From assembly GCA_022843745.1 (NCBI GenBank), contig JALHNB010000047.1, positions 1 to 55,099 of the forward strand: a stretch of DNA of 55,099 nt, in the 5' to 3' direction. A program made the position numbers and the translations under genes. Shown here one piece after another: positions 8,460 through 16,747 of the stretch. A model generated the notes under the pieces. It saw nothing but the letters and a program-made list of their open reading frames with translations, was not told where the DNA came from and ran no database searches. This DNA is from Anaerolineae bacterium (lineage in GTDB: Bacteria; Chloroflexota; Anaerolineae; Aggregatilineales; Phototrophicaceae). Numbering within the stretch: the stretch's first letter is position 1; each line of letters opens with the position of its first letter.

Positions 8460-9297
8460 AAACAGACTGCTTACGCTGCTTTTCCGGGTCGCGCGGGATC
8501 AAATTCTGAGGCTGCACAATCTTCCGGCGCTCTGGTGTCAGACGTGCCAGCAGTTCCGCCGAGGGTTGATAGCCCAGACGGAAATTACCCCACGACGGGC
8601 CGTAACGGTAAACGATGATGCGTCGATCACCGGGGTTGACGCGCCGAGCCGAGCCATGCGAAAGTGCATCGACAAACAGGATCGCATCGCCCGCCTTCAT
8701 ATGAACCTCGATAGCGCCGACGAGATTATCGAGCGACGCGACTCCACCCTTGTCACGGTACTTTGCGATGTCCGGGTGCGGAAAATTGGATTTATGACTG
8801 CCGGGGATAACCATCGTCGCGCCGTCGCCGGGGCCGATGTCGGTGAGCGCGATGAGGATGTTGATCTGACCGCACATGAAGCGTCCGACGTTATAGCGGA
8901 ACTGGGTGCGCTTGACGCCTTCGTGAGCGCCGGAATGCAGGGGTATGGCTCCACCGGGGCCACGCAAATTCACAAAATTCTCGTCAATGAACAGCGGCCC
9001 ATGATGGTAATCGAACGTCCCTTCGCCACCGACGAAATATTTGACCTTATCCAGCCACGAGGGATGGTCGATCAGGCGCTCAAACGGCTCACCGGCTTCG
9101 TAAATCTGTTGAAGATCAAGCCCCTGTTCAACTTTTTTCCCCGGCGCATGGACATAGCCGTACCAGTCTCCCGGACTCAGCGGCAGCATCTGGTCAACAC
9201 AGCCATTCAGCGCCGTAACTTCGTCGCCTGAGAGGGCGTTCTCAAGGATGAGATAGCCGCGCAAATCAAACAAATAAATATCCAGATCGGTCAGCAT
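8458..9297 (-). CDS. phytanoyl-CoA dioxygenase-family protein (HxG type), copy 1
   Basis: This 279-residue cupin-fold protein belongs to the PhyH group of Fe(II)/2-oxoglutarate oxygenases, which hydroxylate small molecules or their CoA esters. Landmarks are DIYLFDLRGYLILENAL at the start, the LFIDENFVN strand, LHSGAH (His121-Ser-Gly123), GPGDGATMVIPGSHKSNF, the distal SHGSARR (His214) and a following Arg pair expected to hold 2-oxoglutarate. The first iron-binding pair is normally His-x-Asp/Glu; here it is His-Ser-Gly, so the carboxylate ligand is missing at that place. A close paralogue lies at 12599-13429 (about 70% identical over 240 gap-free residues by hand count). It is divergent from a MocA-type gene. 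Confidence 0.85.
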   Translation of the reverse strand: MLTDLDIYLFDLRGYLILENALSGDEVTALNGCVDQMLPLSPGDWYGYVHAPGKKVEQGLDLQQIYEAGEPFERLIDHPSWLDKVKYFVGGEGTFDYHHGPLFIDENFVNLRGPGGAIPLHSGAHEGVKRTQFRYNVGRFMCGQINILIALTDIGPGDGATMVIPGSHKSNFPHPDIAKYRDKGGVASLDNLVGAIEVHMKAGDAILFVDALSHGSARRVNPGDRRIIVYRYGPSWGNFRLGYQPSAELLARLTPERRKIVQPQNLIPRDPEKQRKQSV

Positions 9298-9451
9298 CCG
9301 TGTTTTCTCCTGTTTTGCCTGCTGCTATGTGTTATTGCGCTATTATAGCTTGTTGTCAGAGCAGGGGCAGGGCAACTCAAGATTAGCGAACTGCTGTCGC
9401 CTATTTTATACTCTGATTAAATAAATCCCTCCAAAATAAAGGAGCAATCCG

Positions 9452-10474
9452 ATGACCATACGATTCGCCGCAATCGGCCTCAATCACAACCACATATACG
9501 GGCAGGTGGACTGCCTGATCCGCGCGGGGGCGGAATTCGTCTCGTTCTACGCCAAAGAGCCGGAACTCGTCGCGGAGTTTTCGGCGAAATATCCGCAGGC
9601 CAAACTTGCAACGGGCGTCGATGAAATTCTGGAGGACGAGTCGATTCAGGTCGTCACGAGCGCGGCGATCCCGATTGAACGCGCACCGCTGGGCATCCAG
9701 GTGATGCAGCACGGCAAGGATTTTTTGAGCGACAAGCCGGGGTTCGCCACGCTGGAACAGCTTGCCGAAGTGCGCGAAGTCCAGAAGCAAACGAAAAAAA
9801 TGTACTCGGTGCTGTTCAGTGAACGGCTGGAAAGCAAGGCCAGCGTCAAGGCCAGCGAACTGGTGCAGGCGGGCGCGATTGGGCGCGTGATCCAGACCGT
9901 CGGGTTCGGGCCGCACCGCATGTTCGGCTACACGCGAACCGGCAGGCCGGACTGGTTTTTCCAGACCAAATATTTCGGTGGCATTATTAATGACATCGGC
10001 AGCCACCAGATCGACCAGTTTTTGCATTACACGGGCAGCGGCGCGGAAACCGAGATCGCCTCGGCGCAGGTCGCGAATTTTAATCACCCGCAGTACCCGG
10101 AACTCGAAGATTTTGGCGATGTGGTGATCCGCAGCAAACACGCGACGGGCTATATCCGCGTCGATTGGTTCACGCCGGACGGACTCAGCACGTGGGGCGA
10201 TGTGCGGCTGTTTATCGTCGGCACGGATGGCTACATTGAGGCGCGGAAAAATGTCGATGTGGAAGGGCGCGCGGGCGGGAATCATCTGTTCGTGGTCGAT
10301 CAAAAAGGGTCGCGGTACATTGATTGCAGCGATGTCGTGCTGCCGTTTGGCGGGCAATTTCTGGACGACGTGCGCAATCGTACTGAAACGGCGATAACGC
10401 AGGAACACGCTTTTCTCGCGTCGGAATTGGCGCTGAAAGCACAGACGATGGCGACGAAGATAGGGCAGGTTTAA
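9452..10474 (+). CDS. Gfo/Idh/MocA-family oxidoreductase, divergent type
   Basis: This 340-residue protein has the two-domain layout of the family but an altered nucleotide loop (AIGLNHNHIYGQ in place of GxGxxG). SDKPGF stands where EKP is usual (Lys about 93), and NDIGSHQIDQFLHYTG carries the substrate-site histidine. The C-terminal half ends with the family pattern of a beta sheet and a terminal helix. Start: AAAGGAG lies 8 bases before the ATG. It is probably transcribed with the small gene at 10549 and the nitrilase-like gene. It is only distantly similar to the MocA-type protein at 6271. The substrate is unknown, though a polyol or sugar acid is likely. Confidence 0.88.
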   Translation: MTIRFAAIGLNHNHIYGQVDCLIRAGAEFVSFYAKEPELVAEFSAKYPQAKLATGVDEILEDESIQVVTSAAIPIERAPLGIQVMQHGKDFLSDKPGFATLEQLAEVREVQKQTKKMYSVLFSERLESKASVKASELVQAGAIGRVIQTVGFGPHRMFGYTRTGRPDWFFQTKYFGGIINDIGSHQIDQFLHYTGSGAETEIASAQVANFNHPQYPELEDFGDVVIRSKHATGYIRVDWFTPDGLSTWGDVRLFIVGTDGYIEARKNVDVEGRAGGNHLFVVDQKGSRYIDCSDVVLPFGGQFLDDVRNRTETAITQEHAFLASELALKAQTMATKIGQV

Positions 10475-10523
10475 CCCCTCCCCCGACCCCTCCCCATTTC
10501 GCTTCGCTCATAGAGAGGGGAGC
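10474..10523. repeat. P2 palindromic repeat
   Basis: A CCCCTCCCC tract, a middle with TTTCGCTTCGCTCATAGA and GAGGGGAG form a hairpin. It starts within the stop codon of the MocA-type gene, so it is the immediate 3' end of that reading frame. Confidence 0.75.
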
Positions 10524-10548
10524 AAAGTCAGGAGCAAAAGGATAGCCG

Positions 10549-10944
10549 ATGGAGGAATACAAAAATACGTGGGGATTGTATCCCTGGTTTCCAGAACGCG
10601 GCGAGCATCTTATTCATCCCACGCAACGCCAGGATATCCCTACAAATTCATACTATGGCAGGGTGTTTTACTGTTCAGGAACAAGCGATGATGGTTACTT
10701 GATACTGCACTTTATCAACCGTGATTATTTAGTCAAGCCGGATTTGTACAGGGTTGTACCCGATCCAAAATTCAACTTTGGAGATTGGGTCAAATTCATC
10801 AAAGCCTCGAATATTGTTATAGGTATGATATTGGGGATAGGTTGGCACTTTAGGGAAAACAGAGAATGCTACACCTTAACCATGAATGATCGAAAATTAA
10901 AAAAACGATATTGGGCCGAAGATTTGGAATTGATACAGCTATGA
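10549..10944 (+). CDS. small hypothetical protein
   Basis: I cannot name this 131-residue protein. It is rich in aromatic residues (NTWGLYPWFPERGE, GIGWHFRENRECY) with a basic YWAED tail. It has no signal peptide and one hydrophobic patch (IVIGMILGIGW). GATGGAGG overlaps the start. Its TGA stop overlaps the ATG of the nitrilase-like gene by ATGA, which implies translational coupling. Base composition is more AT-rich than in both neighbours, as in the unknown gene at 7378, so it may be a late arrival now coupled to the amidohydrolase. The WGLYPWFPE start may belong to a family of small unknown proteins. Confidence 0.7.
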   Translation: MEEYKNTWGLYPWFPERGEHLIHPTQRQDIPTNSYYGRVFYCSGTSDDGYLILHFINRDYLVKPDLYRVVPDPKFNFGDWVKFIKASNIVIGMILGIGWHFRENRECYTLTMNDRKLKKRYWAEDLELIQL

Positions 10945-11858
10945 AAATCAATGTGGCGACGTGCCAGTTTCCGGTCTCGGCGGATATTCGTGCCAATTGT
11001 GAGCATATCCTCACGCTGATGCAGGCGGCGAAAGCACAGGGCGCGGACGTGGCGCATTTCTGCGAGGGCAGCCTCAGCGGGTACGCCGGGACGGATTTTG
11101 AAACGTTCGAAACTTTTGATTGGGCCTATCTGAAACAAGCGACACTGGACGTGATGAACTGCGCGAAAGAGTTGCGCCTGTGGGTCGTGGTCGGCTCGGC
11201 GCATCCGTTGAGTGCGCCACACAAGCCGCATAATTGCAGCTATATCATCGACGACAACGGTGTGCTTGCAGATCGCTACGATAAGCTGTTTTGTGCGGGT
11301 GACGCGCTGGGCATGACGGGCGATCTGGCGCATTACAGTCCCGGCAATCATTTCGCCGTTTTTGACATCAAGGGCGTGCGCTGCGGAGCGCTCATCTGCC
11401 ACGATTACCGCTACCCGGAACTGTATCGCGAATATAAACAGCGCGGCGTGCAGTTGATGTTTCATTCGTATCATGCGGGTGGGGCTTCGGCGGATCGTTA
11501 TCAGGAAATTTCCGATTACGTGGGCGCTGAAAACAGGCATCTGATGGCTGGCGATACGCTGCCGGGGATCACGATGCCCGCCGGGATGATCGCGTCGGCA
11601 TCGAATAATTATGTGTGGATTAGCTGTCCCAATTCGTCGGCAAAAATAAGCTGCTGGCCGAGCTTTTTCGTGCGGCCTGACGGCGTGATTACCGGGATTG
11701 TCGATCTGCATAAAACGGGTATTTTGCTGTCAACCGTTGACACCGATGCCGAATTTTACGATTCGACAGTGGCGTGTCGGAATCAGGCGATTCATGGCAT
11801 TTACCACAGCGGCGAAGTGGTTGAGGATGCGCGGTCAGAGTCGCGGACGGCGCTGTAG
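10941..11858 (+). CDS. carbon-nitrogen hydrolase (nitrilase superfamily)
   Basis: This 305-residue amidase or nitrilase-type enzyme hydrolyses a non-peptide C-N bond. The catalytic triad is clear: Glu in HFCEGSLSGY (about residue 41), Lys in DRYDKLFC (about 117) and Cys in CGALICHDYRYPELY (about 154). The start MKINVATCQFPV fits the family and overlaps the preceding stop codon (ATGA), so the longer reading from 10911 is not needed. The C-terminus resembles the carbamoylputrescine/beta-ureidopropionase group in length but lacks an obvious subgroup signature. Its position beside MocA- and PhyH-type genes suggests a role in using an amide- or nitrile-bearing small molecule. Confidence 0.9.
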   Translation: MKINVATCQFPVSADIRANCEHILTLMQAAKAQGADVAHFCEGSLSGYAGTDFETFETFDWAYLKQATLDVMNCAKELRLWVVVGSAHPLSAPHKPHNCSYIIDDNGVLADRYDKLFCAGDALGMTGDLAHYSPGNHFAVFDIKGVRCGALICHDYRYPELYREYKQRGVQLMFHSYHAGGASADRYQEISDYVGAENRHLMAGDTLPGITMPAGMIASASNNYVWISCPNSSAKISCWPSFFVRPDGVITGIVDLHKTGILLSTVDTDAEFYDSTVACRNQAIHGIYHSGEVVEDARSESRTAL

Positions 11859-11870
11859 AATGTGTATTTA

Positions 11871-11967
11871 TCCCCTCACCCTAAATCCCTCTCCCACGAG
11901 GGGCGAGGGACTTGAAAACGTATTGCTCCCTTCTCTCCTTGTGGGAGAAGGGCTGGGGATGAGGGGA
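11871..11967. repeat. long P2-type hairpin
   Basis: Nested inverted repeats start with TCCCCTCA and end with TGAGGGGA. CCCTCTCCCACGAGGGG and CTCCTTGTGGGAGAAGGG lie inside. It lies 13 bases after the nitrilase stop and probably ends or protects that transcript. Confidence 0.7.
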
Positions 11968-12013
11968 AATGTGCATAAAAGGCTCTAGCTATCACTCGCC
12001 AAAAACCTCGTCC

Positions 12014-12042
12014 TTGACATAGATCAAGTGTTCGCATAAGCT
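12014..12042 (+). promoter_or_regulatory. candidate promoter of the VOC gene
   Basis: TTGACA, a 17-base spacer and TAAGCT stand 45-73 bases before the ATG at 12087. The -35 is perfect and the -10 is weak. Confidence 0.4.
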
Positions 12043-12086
12043 CATCAGATACAACCTACTCACAATATCAAAAAACGAGGTGCAGG

Positions 12087-12485
12087 ATGTTAGGTAAGCT
12101 CACCGCGACGGTGTTGATCGTCGAAGACCTGAAAAAATGCAGGGCGTTTTATCAGGATATGCTCGGACTCAAGTCGCAGTTCGACGACGATGTTTCGTCT
12201 GCATACCAGATCGAAGGTCATGATTTTGTGCTGCTGGAAACCGCCGCCGCCGTCGAAATGATGGGCGAGGGGGCTGTTTCGCCGGAAAAAGCAAATGGGC
12301 ATCGGACGCTGTTGTGCATCGGTGTCGAGGATGTTGACGTGACCTACAACACGCTCACGGCGAAGGGAGTCGCGTTCATCAAGCCGCCAAAAAGCCAGCA
12401 TTGGGGACGGCGCACGGCGTATTTTGCCGATCCCGAAGGCAATTTATGGGAACTCTGGCACACTATTCCTGAAGGGCAGGGTTAG
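12087..12485 (+). CDS. VOC-family protein (glyoxalase/bleomycin-resistance fold)
   Basis: This 132-residue single-unit VOC protein has paired beta-alpha-beta-beta-beta modules. Family marks are DLKKCRAFYQDMLGL at the start and FVLLETAA, HRTLLCIGVEDVD, AYFADPEGNLWELW. In metal-using members the ligands are H/E/H/E. Here Glu, His and Glu are in place (LLE, HRTLL, LWELW), but the first-strand His is a Thr (LTATVLIV), so it may bind a metal with three ligands or be a binding protein. GAGGTGCAGG lies just before the ATG and a candidate TTGACA promoter upstream, so it is probably its own unit. Confidence 0.85.
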   Translation: MLGKLTATVLIVEDLKKCRAFYQDMLGLKSQFDDDVSSAYQIEGHDFVLLETAAAVEMMGEGAVSPEKANGHRTLLCIGVEDVDVTYNTLTAKGVAFIKPPKSQHWGRRTAYFADPEGNLWELWHTIPEGQG

Positions 12486-12598
12486 GTCGGGCTGTGCATG
12501 TTTGTTAAGGGGAAATATCGTAGCACCATTGACTCGACACGATCCCCAGTCTGATGCACAATCGTGGGCATAGGCATCAGTTTGAGGAGAATAGTTTT

Positions 12599-13429
12599 AT
12601 GGTTTCTGATCTCGATATTTATCTTTTTGATCTGCGCGGCTACCTGGTTCTTGAAAATGCGTTGACCCAGGATGAAGTCGCAGCCCTGAACGCGGGCATC
12701 GACAAGCTGCTCCCGTTGAAGCGCGGCGAGTGGGCGGGCTATGTGCATGGACACGCTTACGGGATGAACGACGGCTTCAATTTGCAGCAGATTTACGAGG
12801 GCGGTGAGCCGTTTGAGAAGTTGATCGACCATCCCTCGTGGATTGATAAGGTCAAACACTTCGTCGGTGGCGAAGGCACATTTGACTGGCATCCGTCGCC
12901 GCTGTTTATCGACGAAAATTTCGTCAATCTGCGCGGCCCCGGCGAGGCGATTGGCCTGCATTCCGGCGGGCATACGGGGGTCAAGCGCAACCAGTTCCGC
13001 TATCACAACGGGCGATTCCAGTGCGGCCAGATCAATATTCTCATGGCGCTCACAGAGATGGGGCCGGGGGATGGCACGACGATGGTTGTTCCCGGCAGCC
13101 ACAAGGCCAATTTCCAGCATCCCGAATTCGAGAAATATTCGATGGGCAGCGCACACCCGTCGGTTGAAAACGTGACCGGCGCGATTCAGGTTTACATGAA
13201 ACCGGGCGATGCGCTGCTGTTTGTGGATGCGATCTCGCACGGCTCGGCGGAGCGCACGAACCCCGGCGAACGGCGCACGATTGTCTACCGCTATGGGCCG
13301 GGCTGGGGTAATTTCCGGCATGGGTATCAGGTCTCGCCAGAACTGGTCGCGCGGTTGACACCAGAGCGCCGGAAAATTGTGCAGCCGCATACGATTATGC
13401 CGCGTGAGCCGCAGAAGGCGCAGAGCTAG
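12599..13429 (+). CDS. phytanoyl-CoA dioxygenase-family protein (HxG type), copy 2
   Basis: This 276-residue paralogue of the protein at 8458-9297 is collinear with it over 240 residues without a gap (about 70% identical). The start MVSDLDIYLF is chosen over 12554 because GAGGAG lies 10 bases upstream and the paralogue begins at the same place. It shows the same landmarks: LFIDENFVN, LHSGGH (His121-Ser-Gly123), GPGDGTTMVVPGSHKANF, ISHGSAER (His214) and the Arg that follows. As in copy 1, Gly replaces the iron-binding Asp/Glu. The two differ most at residues 51-60 and 181-190, which are likely loops around the substrate. The gene ends with TAG, 4 bases before the remaining left end of a MITE-like element. 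Confidence 0.87.
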   Translation: MVSDLDIYLFDLRGYLVLENALTQDEVAALNAGIDKLLPLKRGEWAGYVHGHAYGMNDGFNLQQIYEGGEPFEKLIDHPSWIDKVKHFVGGEGTFDWHPSPLFIDENFVNLRGPGEAIGLHSGGHTGVKRNQFRYHNGRFQCGQINILMALTEMGPGDGTTMVVPGSHKANFQHPEFEKYSMGSAHPSVENVTGAIQVYMKPGDALLFVDAISHGSAERTNPGERRTIVYRYGPGWGNFRHGYQVSPELVARLTPERRKIVQPHTIMPREPQKAQS

Positions 13430-13602
13430 TCAGCATTTCAGCCTGATAATGGAATTTCCTGGCATTTCCACTAACCCCTTCTCATCGCAATGGGGAGGGG
13501 TATAAAATTGGCTTGACTTTCCCCGCTCTAATGCTTTGGTTGACCAACGGGAATGCCTGTGGCAGAGAGGGTGGGGGGATGAGCACATGTCAACAGAACC
13601 TA
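13430..13602 (-). mobile_element. MITE-like element, copy 1 (left end damaged)
   Basis: This segment matches the inverted sequence of the complete copy at 16575-16747 along its length. The shared blocks are CATTTCAGCC, AATTTCCTGGCAT, ACCCCT..GCAATGGGGAGGGG, AAAATTGGCTTGACT, AATGCTTTGG and ATGTCAACAGAACCTA. The right terminal repeat is intact at 13585-13600 and is followed by TA. The left terminal repeat is mostly lost (TAGTCAG in place of TAGGTTCTGTTGA). The TA at the right end is part of the TAG stop codon of the dehydratase gene. It has no open reading frame of its own, so any transposase must have been supplied in trans. Confidence 0.7.
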
Positions 13603-15498
13603 ATTTCCCGCCATCACCTCTTTGCCCTCCTGCCAGATGAGGTTGAGCAGACGCGCCATCACGTCGTCATCACTTTCGTCGTCCAGCAGCGTATCGATCT
13701 GGTCGATAAACAGCGGGGAGTCAAAATCGTCCGTCCAGGTGTTGAGCTGGATGATACCGGGGTGCAGCGTGCTGGCGGGCTGCTCGAAAGGCGTATAAAG
13801 CTCCTCGTGCAGCTTCTCGCCGGGGCGGATTCCGGTGATTTTGATGGCAATATCGATGTTGGGACGCAGCCCACGCAGACGGATCATGCGTTCGGCAAGC
13901 TCGATGATGCGCACCGTTTCGCCCATTTTGAGGATGAAAATGTCGTCACCCTGGGTCAGACAGGCCGCGTGGATAATCAGATTGACGGCTTCGGGGATGC
14001 TCATAAAATAGCGCGTCATGGCGGGGTCAGTGACGGTAAGCGGGCCGCCATTATCGATCTGACGGTTAAAAGTCGGGATAATGCTGCCCCGGCTGTTAAG
14101 GACATTGCCGAAGCGTACTGATGTAAAAATTGTGTGACAGCCATCTTCGTGGCAAAGCGCGTGGAGCAGCAGTTCGCAGGCGCGTTTGCTGGCGCCCATC
14201 ACGCCTTTAGGATTGACGGCCTTGTCGCTGGAGATCAGCACAAAGCGTTCTACATCCCACTGCCGTGAGAGCTGCGCCAGATTGAGCGTGCCTCCGACAT
14301 TGACGCGCAGCGCTTCCTGCGGGTAATACTCCATCATATCCACATGCTTGTAGGCGGCGGCGTGAAAGACGATCTGCGGCATATGTTTGGCGAAAATCCG
14401 CCGGAGTGATTCGGGCTGGGTGATGTCCGCCAGCGCAGCAATGATATTCGAACCCGGCCAGCGAGCCGCCAGTTCGATGCTCAGATCGTGGAGGCCGCTT
14501 TCGTTGTTGTCCAGCAGCAGAACTTTGACCGGGCTGTAATTCATAATCTGGCGGCTGAGTTCCGAGCCAATCGAACCCGCAGCGCCAGTAATCAGGATCA
14601 CTTTACCCGTGACCGCGTTCAGGTCAATGCCGGGATGCCGGGTGATGCTGGTGCGCCCGATCAGGTCTTCCGGCTGGACATCGCGCAGCATCGAAGCGCT
14701 GTAACGCGCATTAACCATCTCAAATAAATCCGGCACAACCTTAATAACGGCTTTTGTACTTTCACATAATGTGAGGATATTGCGGAAATCTGAACCTATG
14801 ATATTATGAATGGCAACGACAATTAAATCGATCTGTTGGTCAGCGGCGATGTCAACCAGGTTTGCGGTTGTACCCAACACCATGCAGCCTTCGACATACA
14901 TGCCTTGTTTTTTGGGATCGTCATCAATTAAACCCACGATTTGATAATCGTTTCTTGGAAATCGGTGTTTCATTTGCCAGGCCAGAACCTGGCCCGCTTC
15001 ACCCGCTCCTATAATGAGGACGCGGGTGTTTTGTTCGGGAAATTCGCGCTTCCAGATGGCTTTCCAGCGCCACGAGAGGCCGCTGATGAGCCGCGAACGG
15101 TAACGCACGGCGATAAAGCCGACGAGTGCCAGGAAATTGCCCAGCAGGATGACGCTGAGTGGGACGGAACGGGCAGGGAGCATCAGCGAGACGATGACCT
15201 GCGCCGTTGTGAACAAGGTGACAGGCGTGAGAATGACGCTGATGCCGTGTCCACTGGTGTGTGTCCAGATGCGCTGGTAAACCTCGAATATCAGCAGCAT
15301 GGCGATCATCCCAAGAGCTGAGACGATCATGAACGGCAGGCTTTGGAGATAATCGAGCGGTGCGCTGACCGAACGGGCGATAAACACGACGGAATATGCC
15401 CCCAGGACGATGAAGCTGTCGATTCCCATATACTGAAGCAGTCGCCAACGGTGAGTACGAAGTCCCTTCAAGGGGCTGCTGATCGGCTTTTGCGCCAT
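13600..15498 (-). CDS. nucleotide-sugar 4,6-dehydratase/5-epimerase, CapD/WbpM-like, membrane-bound
   Basis: This 632-residue protein probably acts on UDP-GlcNAc or a related sugar in capsule, O-antigen or glycan synthesis. Domain order: four membrane helices (about residues 25-135); a first NAD-binding fold with LIIGAGEAGQVLAWQM (about 165-180); then the catalytic extended SDR domain from about 310, with LITGAAGSIGSELSRQ, the SSDKAVNPKGVMGASKR block (the Met-x-x-x-Lys pair replaces Tyr-x-x-x-Lys, as in WbpM) and KMGETVRIIELAERMI. The length is normal for WbpM/FlaA1-like long forms. Its last codons run into a MITE-like element whose TAG is the stop codon. It is alone, without other glycan genes nearby. 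Confidence 0.92.
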   Translation of the reverse strand: MAQKPISSPLKGLRTHRWRLLQYMGIDSFIVLGAYSVVFIARSVSAPLDYLQSLPFMIVSALGMIAMLLIFEVYQRIWTHTSGHGISVILTPVTLFTTAQVIVSLMLPARSVPLSVILLGNFLALVGFIAVRYRSRLISGLSWRWKAIWKREFPEQNTRVLIIGAGEAGQVLAWQMKHRFPRNDYQIVGLIDDDPKKQGMYVEGCMVLGTTANLVDIAADQQIDLIVVAIHNIIGSDFRNILTLCESTKAVIKVVPDLFEMVNARYSASMLRDVQPEDLIGRTSITRHPGIDLNAVTGKVILITGAAGSIGSELSRQIMNYSPVKVLLLDNNESGLHDLSIELAARWPGSNIIAALADITQPESLRRIFAKHMPQIVFHAAAYKHVDMMEYYPQEALRVNVGGTLNLAQLSRQWDVERFVLISSDKAVNPKGVMGASKRACELLLHALCHEDGCHTIFTSVRFGNVLNSRGSIIPTFNRQIDNGGPLTVTDPAMTRYFMSIPEAVNLIIHAACLTQGDDIFILKMGETVRIIELAERMIRLRGLRPNIDIAIKITGIRPGEKLHEELYTPFEQPASTLHPGIIQLNTWTDDFDSPLFIDQIDTLLDDESDDDVMARLLNLIWQEGKEVMAGN

Positions 15499-15914
15499 GA
15501 CACGCTACTTTCCCTGCTAACTTAATTAGTGCTTCGTCAACTGGCCCTGTTTACAAAGTTCATTTTACTGTAACACTCTTTAAATTTTTGTGAATAAAGA
15601 TATTGTTTAGAAAAACTGACTTCCTCACAGATTTCATTATAGATAGTATCTGTACTCTGAAAAATCACCGGAATTACAAATCGCAAACCTCGTGCAGGCA
15701 AATAAGGAAGACTTTATCCCATGCCGCCTCTCGGTGCAGTGGTTCGGGGTACGACACTTTTAGAAAAGTACCTGCAAACAAGAAGGGCAGATCTCAGACC
15801 TGCCCTTGCGCAAGAACACCGCAGTTTCCGCAAAAGTATTTGGAAGTCCCCTTCGCCATGAAACGAGTATGGATCAGGCAAAGTTCTGCATGTGAACTGA
15901 AGTGTAGACAAAAC
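15499..15914. other. intergenic stretch without a recognised gene
   Basis: This AT-rich upstream region of the dehydratase gene is followed by a more balanced part (about 15680-15860) with CGCAAACCTCGTGCAGGC, CCGCCTCTCGGTGC and the hairpin at 15783-15807. An ATG-initiated frame of 46 codons (15721-15861) has no ribosome-binding site or resemblance to a family. The region could be a decayed gene or a structured RNA; I can support neither. Confidence 0.4.
15783..15807 (-). terminator. candidate terminator of the STAS-like gene
   Basis: The stem AAGGGCAG...CTGCCCTT has 8 pairs. On the minus strand it is followed by CTTGTTTG, a weak T-run. It lies about 110 bases past the stop codon at 15915. 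Confidence 0.4.
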
Positions 15915-16316
15915 CTACTTTATGATTGCCTTCAAATCAATGTTCTCTGTTAGACCCGGTTTTATTTGCTCAAGCTGTTCTATCGCACCTTCAGCACTCT
16001 CAAACATGGTTTTTGGGCCTTGCTGCTTGCTTAACGAGGTGAAAAGGGTGGAATAGACTTTACGAATGCGATCACTACTGAAAGCCGCGCTGAAGCCAAA
16101 ATTTTTGTGCTTGGCAAGCTCAGATAACCGGACAATCGTGCTAATTTCACTGGTGATATGCTGGCGAAAATCCATGAGAAAATATACAGGTTCCGGGGCT
16201 TCGGTGATGATTTTTTGCAGGCTGCTGACGTAGGTCTTATCTTCTTCAGCCGTTGGTTTAGTCGTCAGGGTAATGTAAAAAAAGTTAGGGGAAAGTTTCG
16301 TAATCGCGTAAGACAT
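15915..16316 (-). CDS. hypothetical protein, STAS/SpoIIAA-like
   Basis: This 133-residue soluble protein alternates strands and helices: FFYITLTTKPTAEEDKTYVS, PVYFLMDFRQHITSE, GFSAAFSSDRIRKVYSTLF and a helical C-terminus. The order and the central LMDFR strand resemble STAS/SpoIIAA-like proteins, which often bind partners or sense lipids; the resemblance is by pattern only. An AGAGGA site precedes the ATG. No partner gene lies beside it. Confidence 0.6.
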   Translation of the reverse strand: MSYAITKLSPNFFYITLTTKPTAEEDKTYVSSLQKIITEAPEPVYFLMDFRQHITSEISTIVRLSELAKHKNFGFSAAFSSDRIRKVYSTLFTSLSKQQGPKTMFESAEGAIEQLEQIKPGLTENIDLKAIIK

Positions 16317-16574
16317 GAAATCCTCTCAAGTGCTTCGATGTGTAATGTTCCATAATATTCCAATCAAATTATATATGCTGACAGCCAGAGATAAACGTAA
16401 GGTTGCTTCGCCAGCGGATCAAAGTGTGCCAATCACTGCCGTCTTTTATACAAGTTAAAAGGGCGCACAACCTCTGTGCCGCCTATGAAAGCTGTGATCC
16501 GCATTGAATGATGAAAGCGCATGATTACGCCCCTGCGAGAAAATACGCGGAATTGTGCGAAACATTTTTGACAG

Positions 16575-16747
16575 CTAGGTTCTTTTGACATTTACTCATC
16601 CTCACGCCCAACCGCTGCGCGTCTCCAAAGCATTGGAGAGGGGGAGTCAAGCCGATTTTAAGCCCCTCCCTATTGCAATGGCTGAGGGGTTTGGGGTGGG
16701 GATGCCAGGAAATTACATCACTTGGCTGAAATGTCAACAGAACCTAA
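16575..16747. mobile_element. MITE-like element, copy 2 (complete, TA target duplication)
   Basis: The terminal inverted repeats are GGTTCTTTTGACATTT (16578-16593) and AAATGTCAACAGAACC (16729-16744), 16 bases with one mismatch, each flanked by TA (16576-16577 and 16745-16746). A TA duplication and this layout fit a non-autonomous relative of IS630/Tc1-mariner elements. The inside holds two P2-like pieces (CTCCAAAGCATTGGAGAGGG; CCCCTCCCTATTGCAATGG) and no gene. Copy 1 (13430-13602) is the same sequence in the opposite orientation. The right-hand TA lies within the TAG stop codon of the gene at 16744-17187. Confidence 0.75.

Noticed and set aside
15721-15861. 46-codon frame
   Set aside because: It has no ribosome-binding site, no similarity, and includes the hairpin of a probable terminator.
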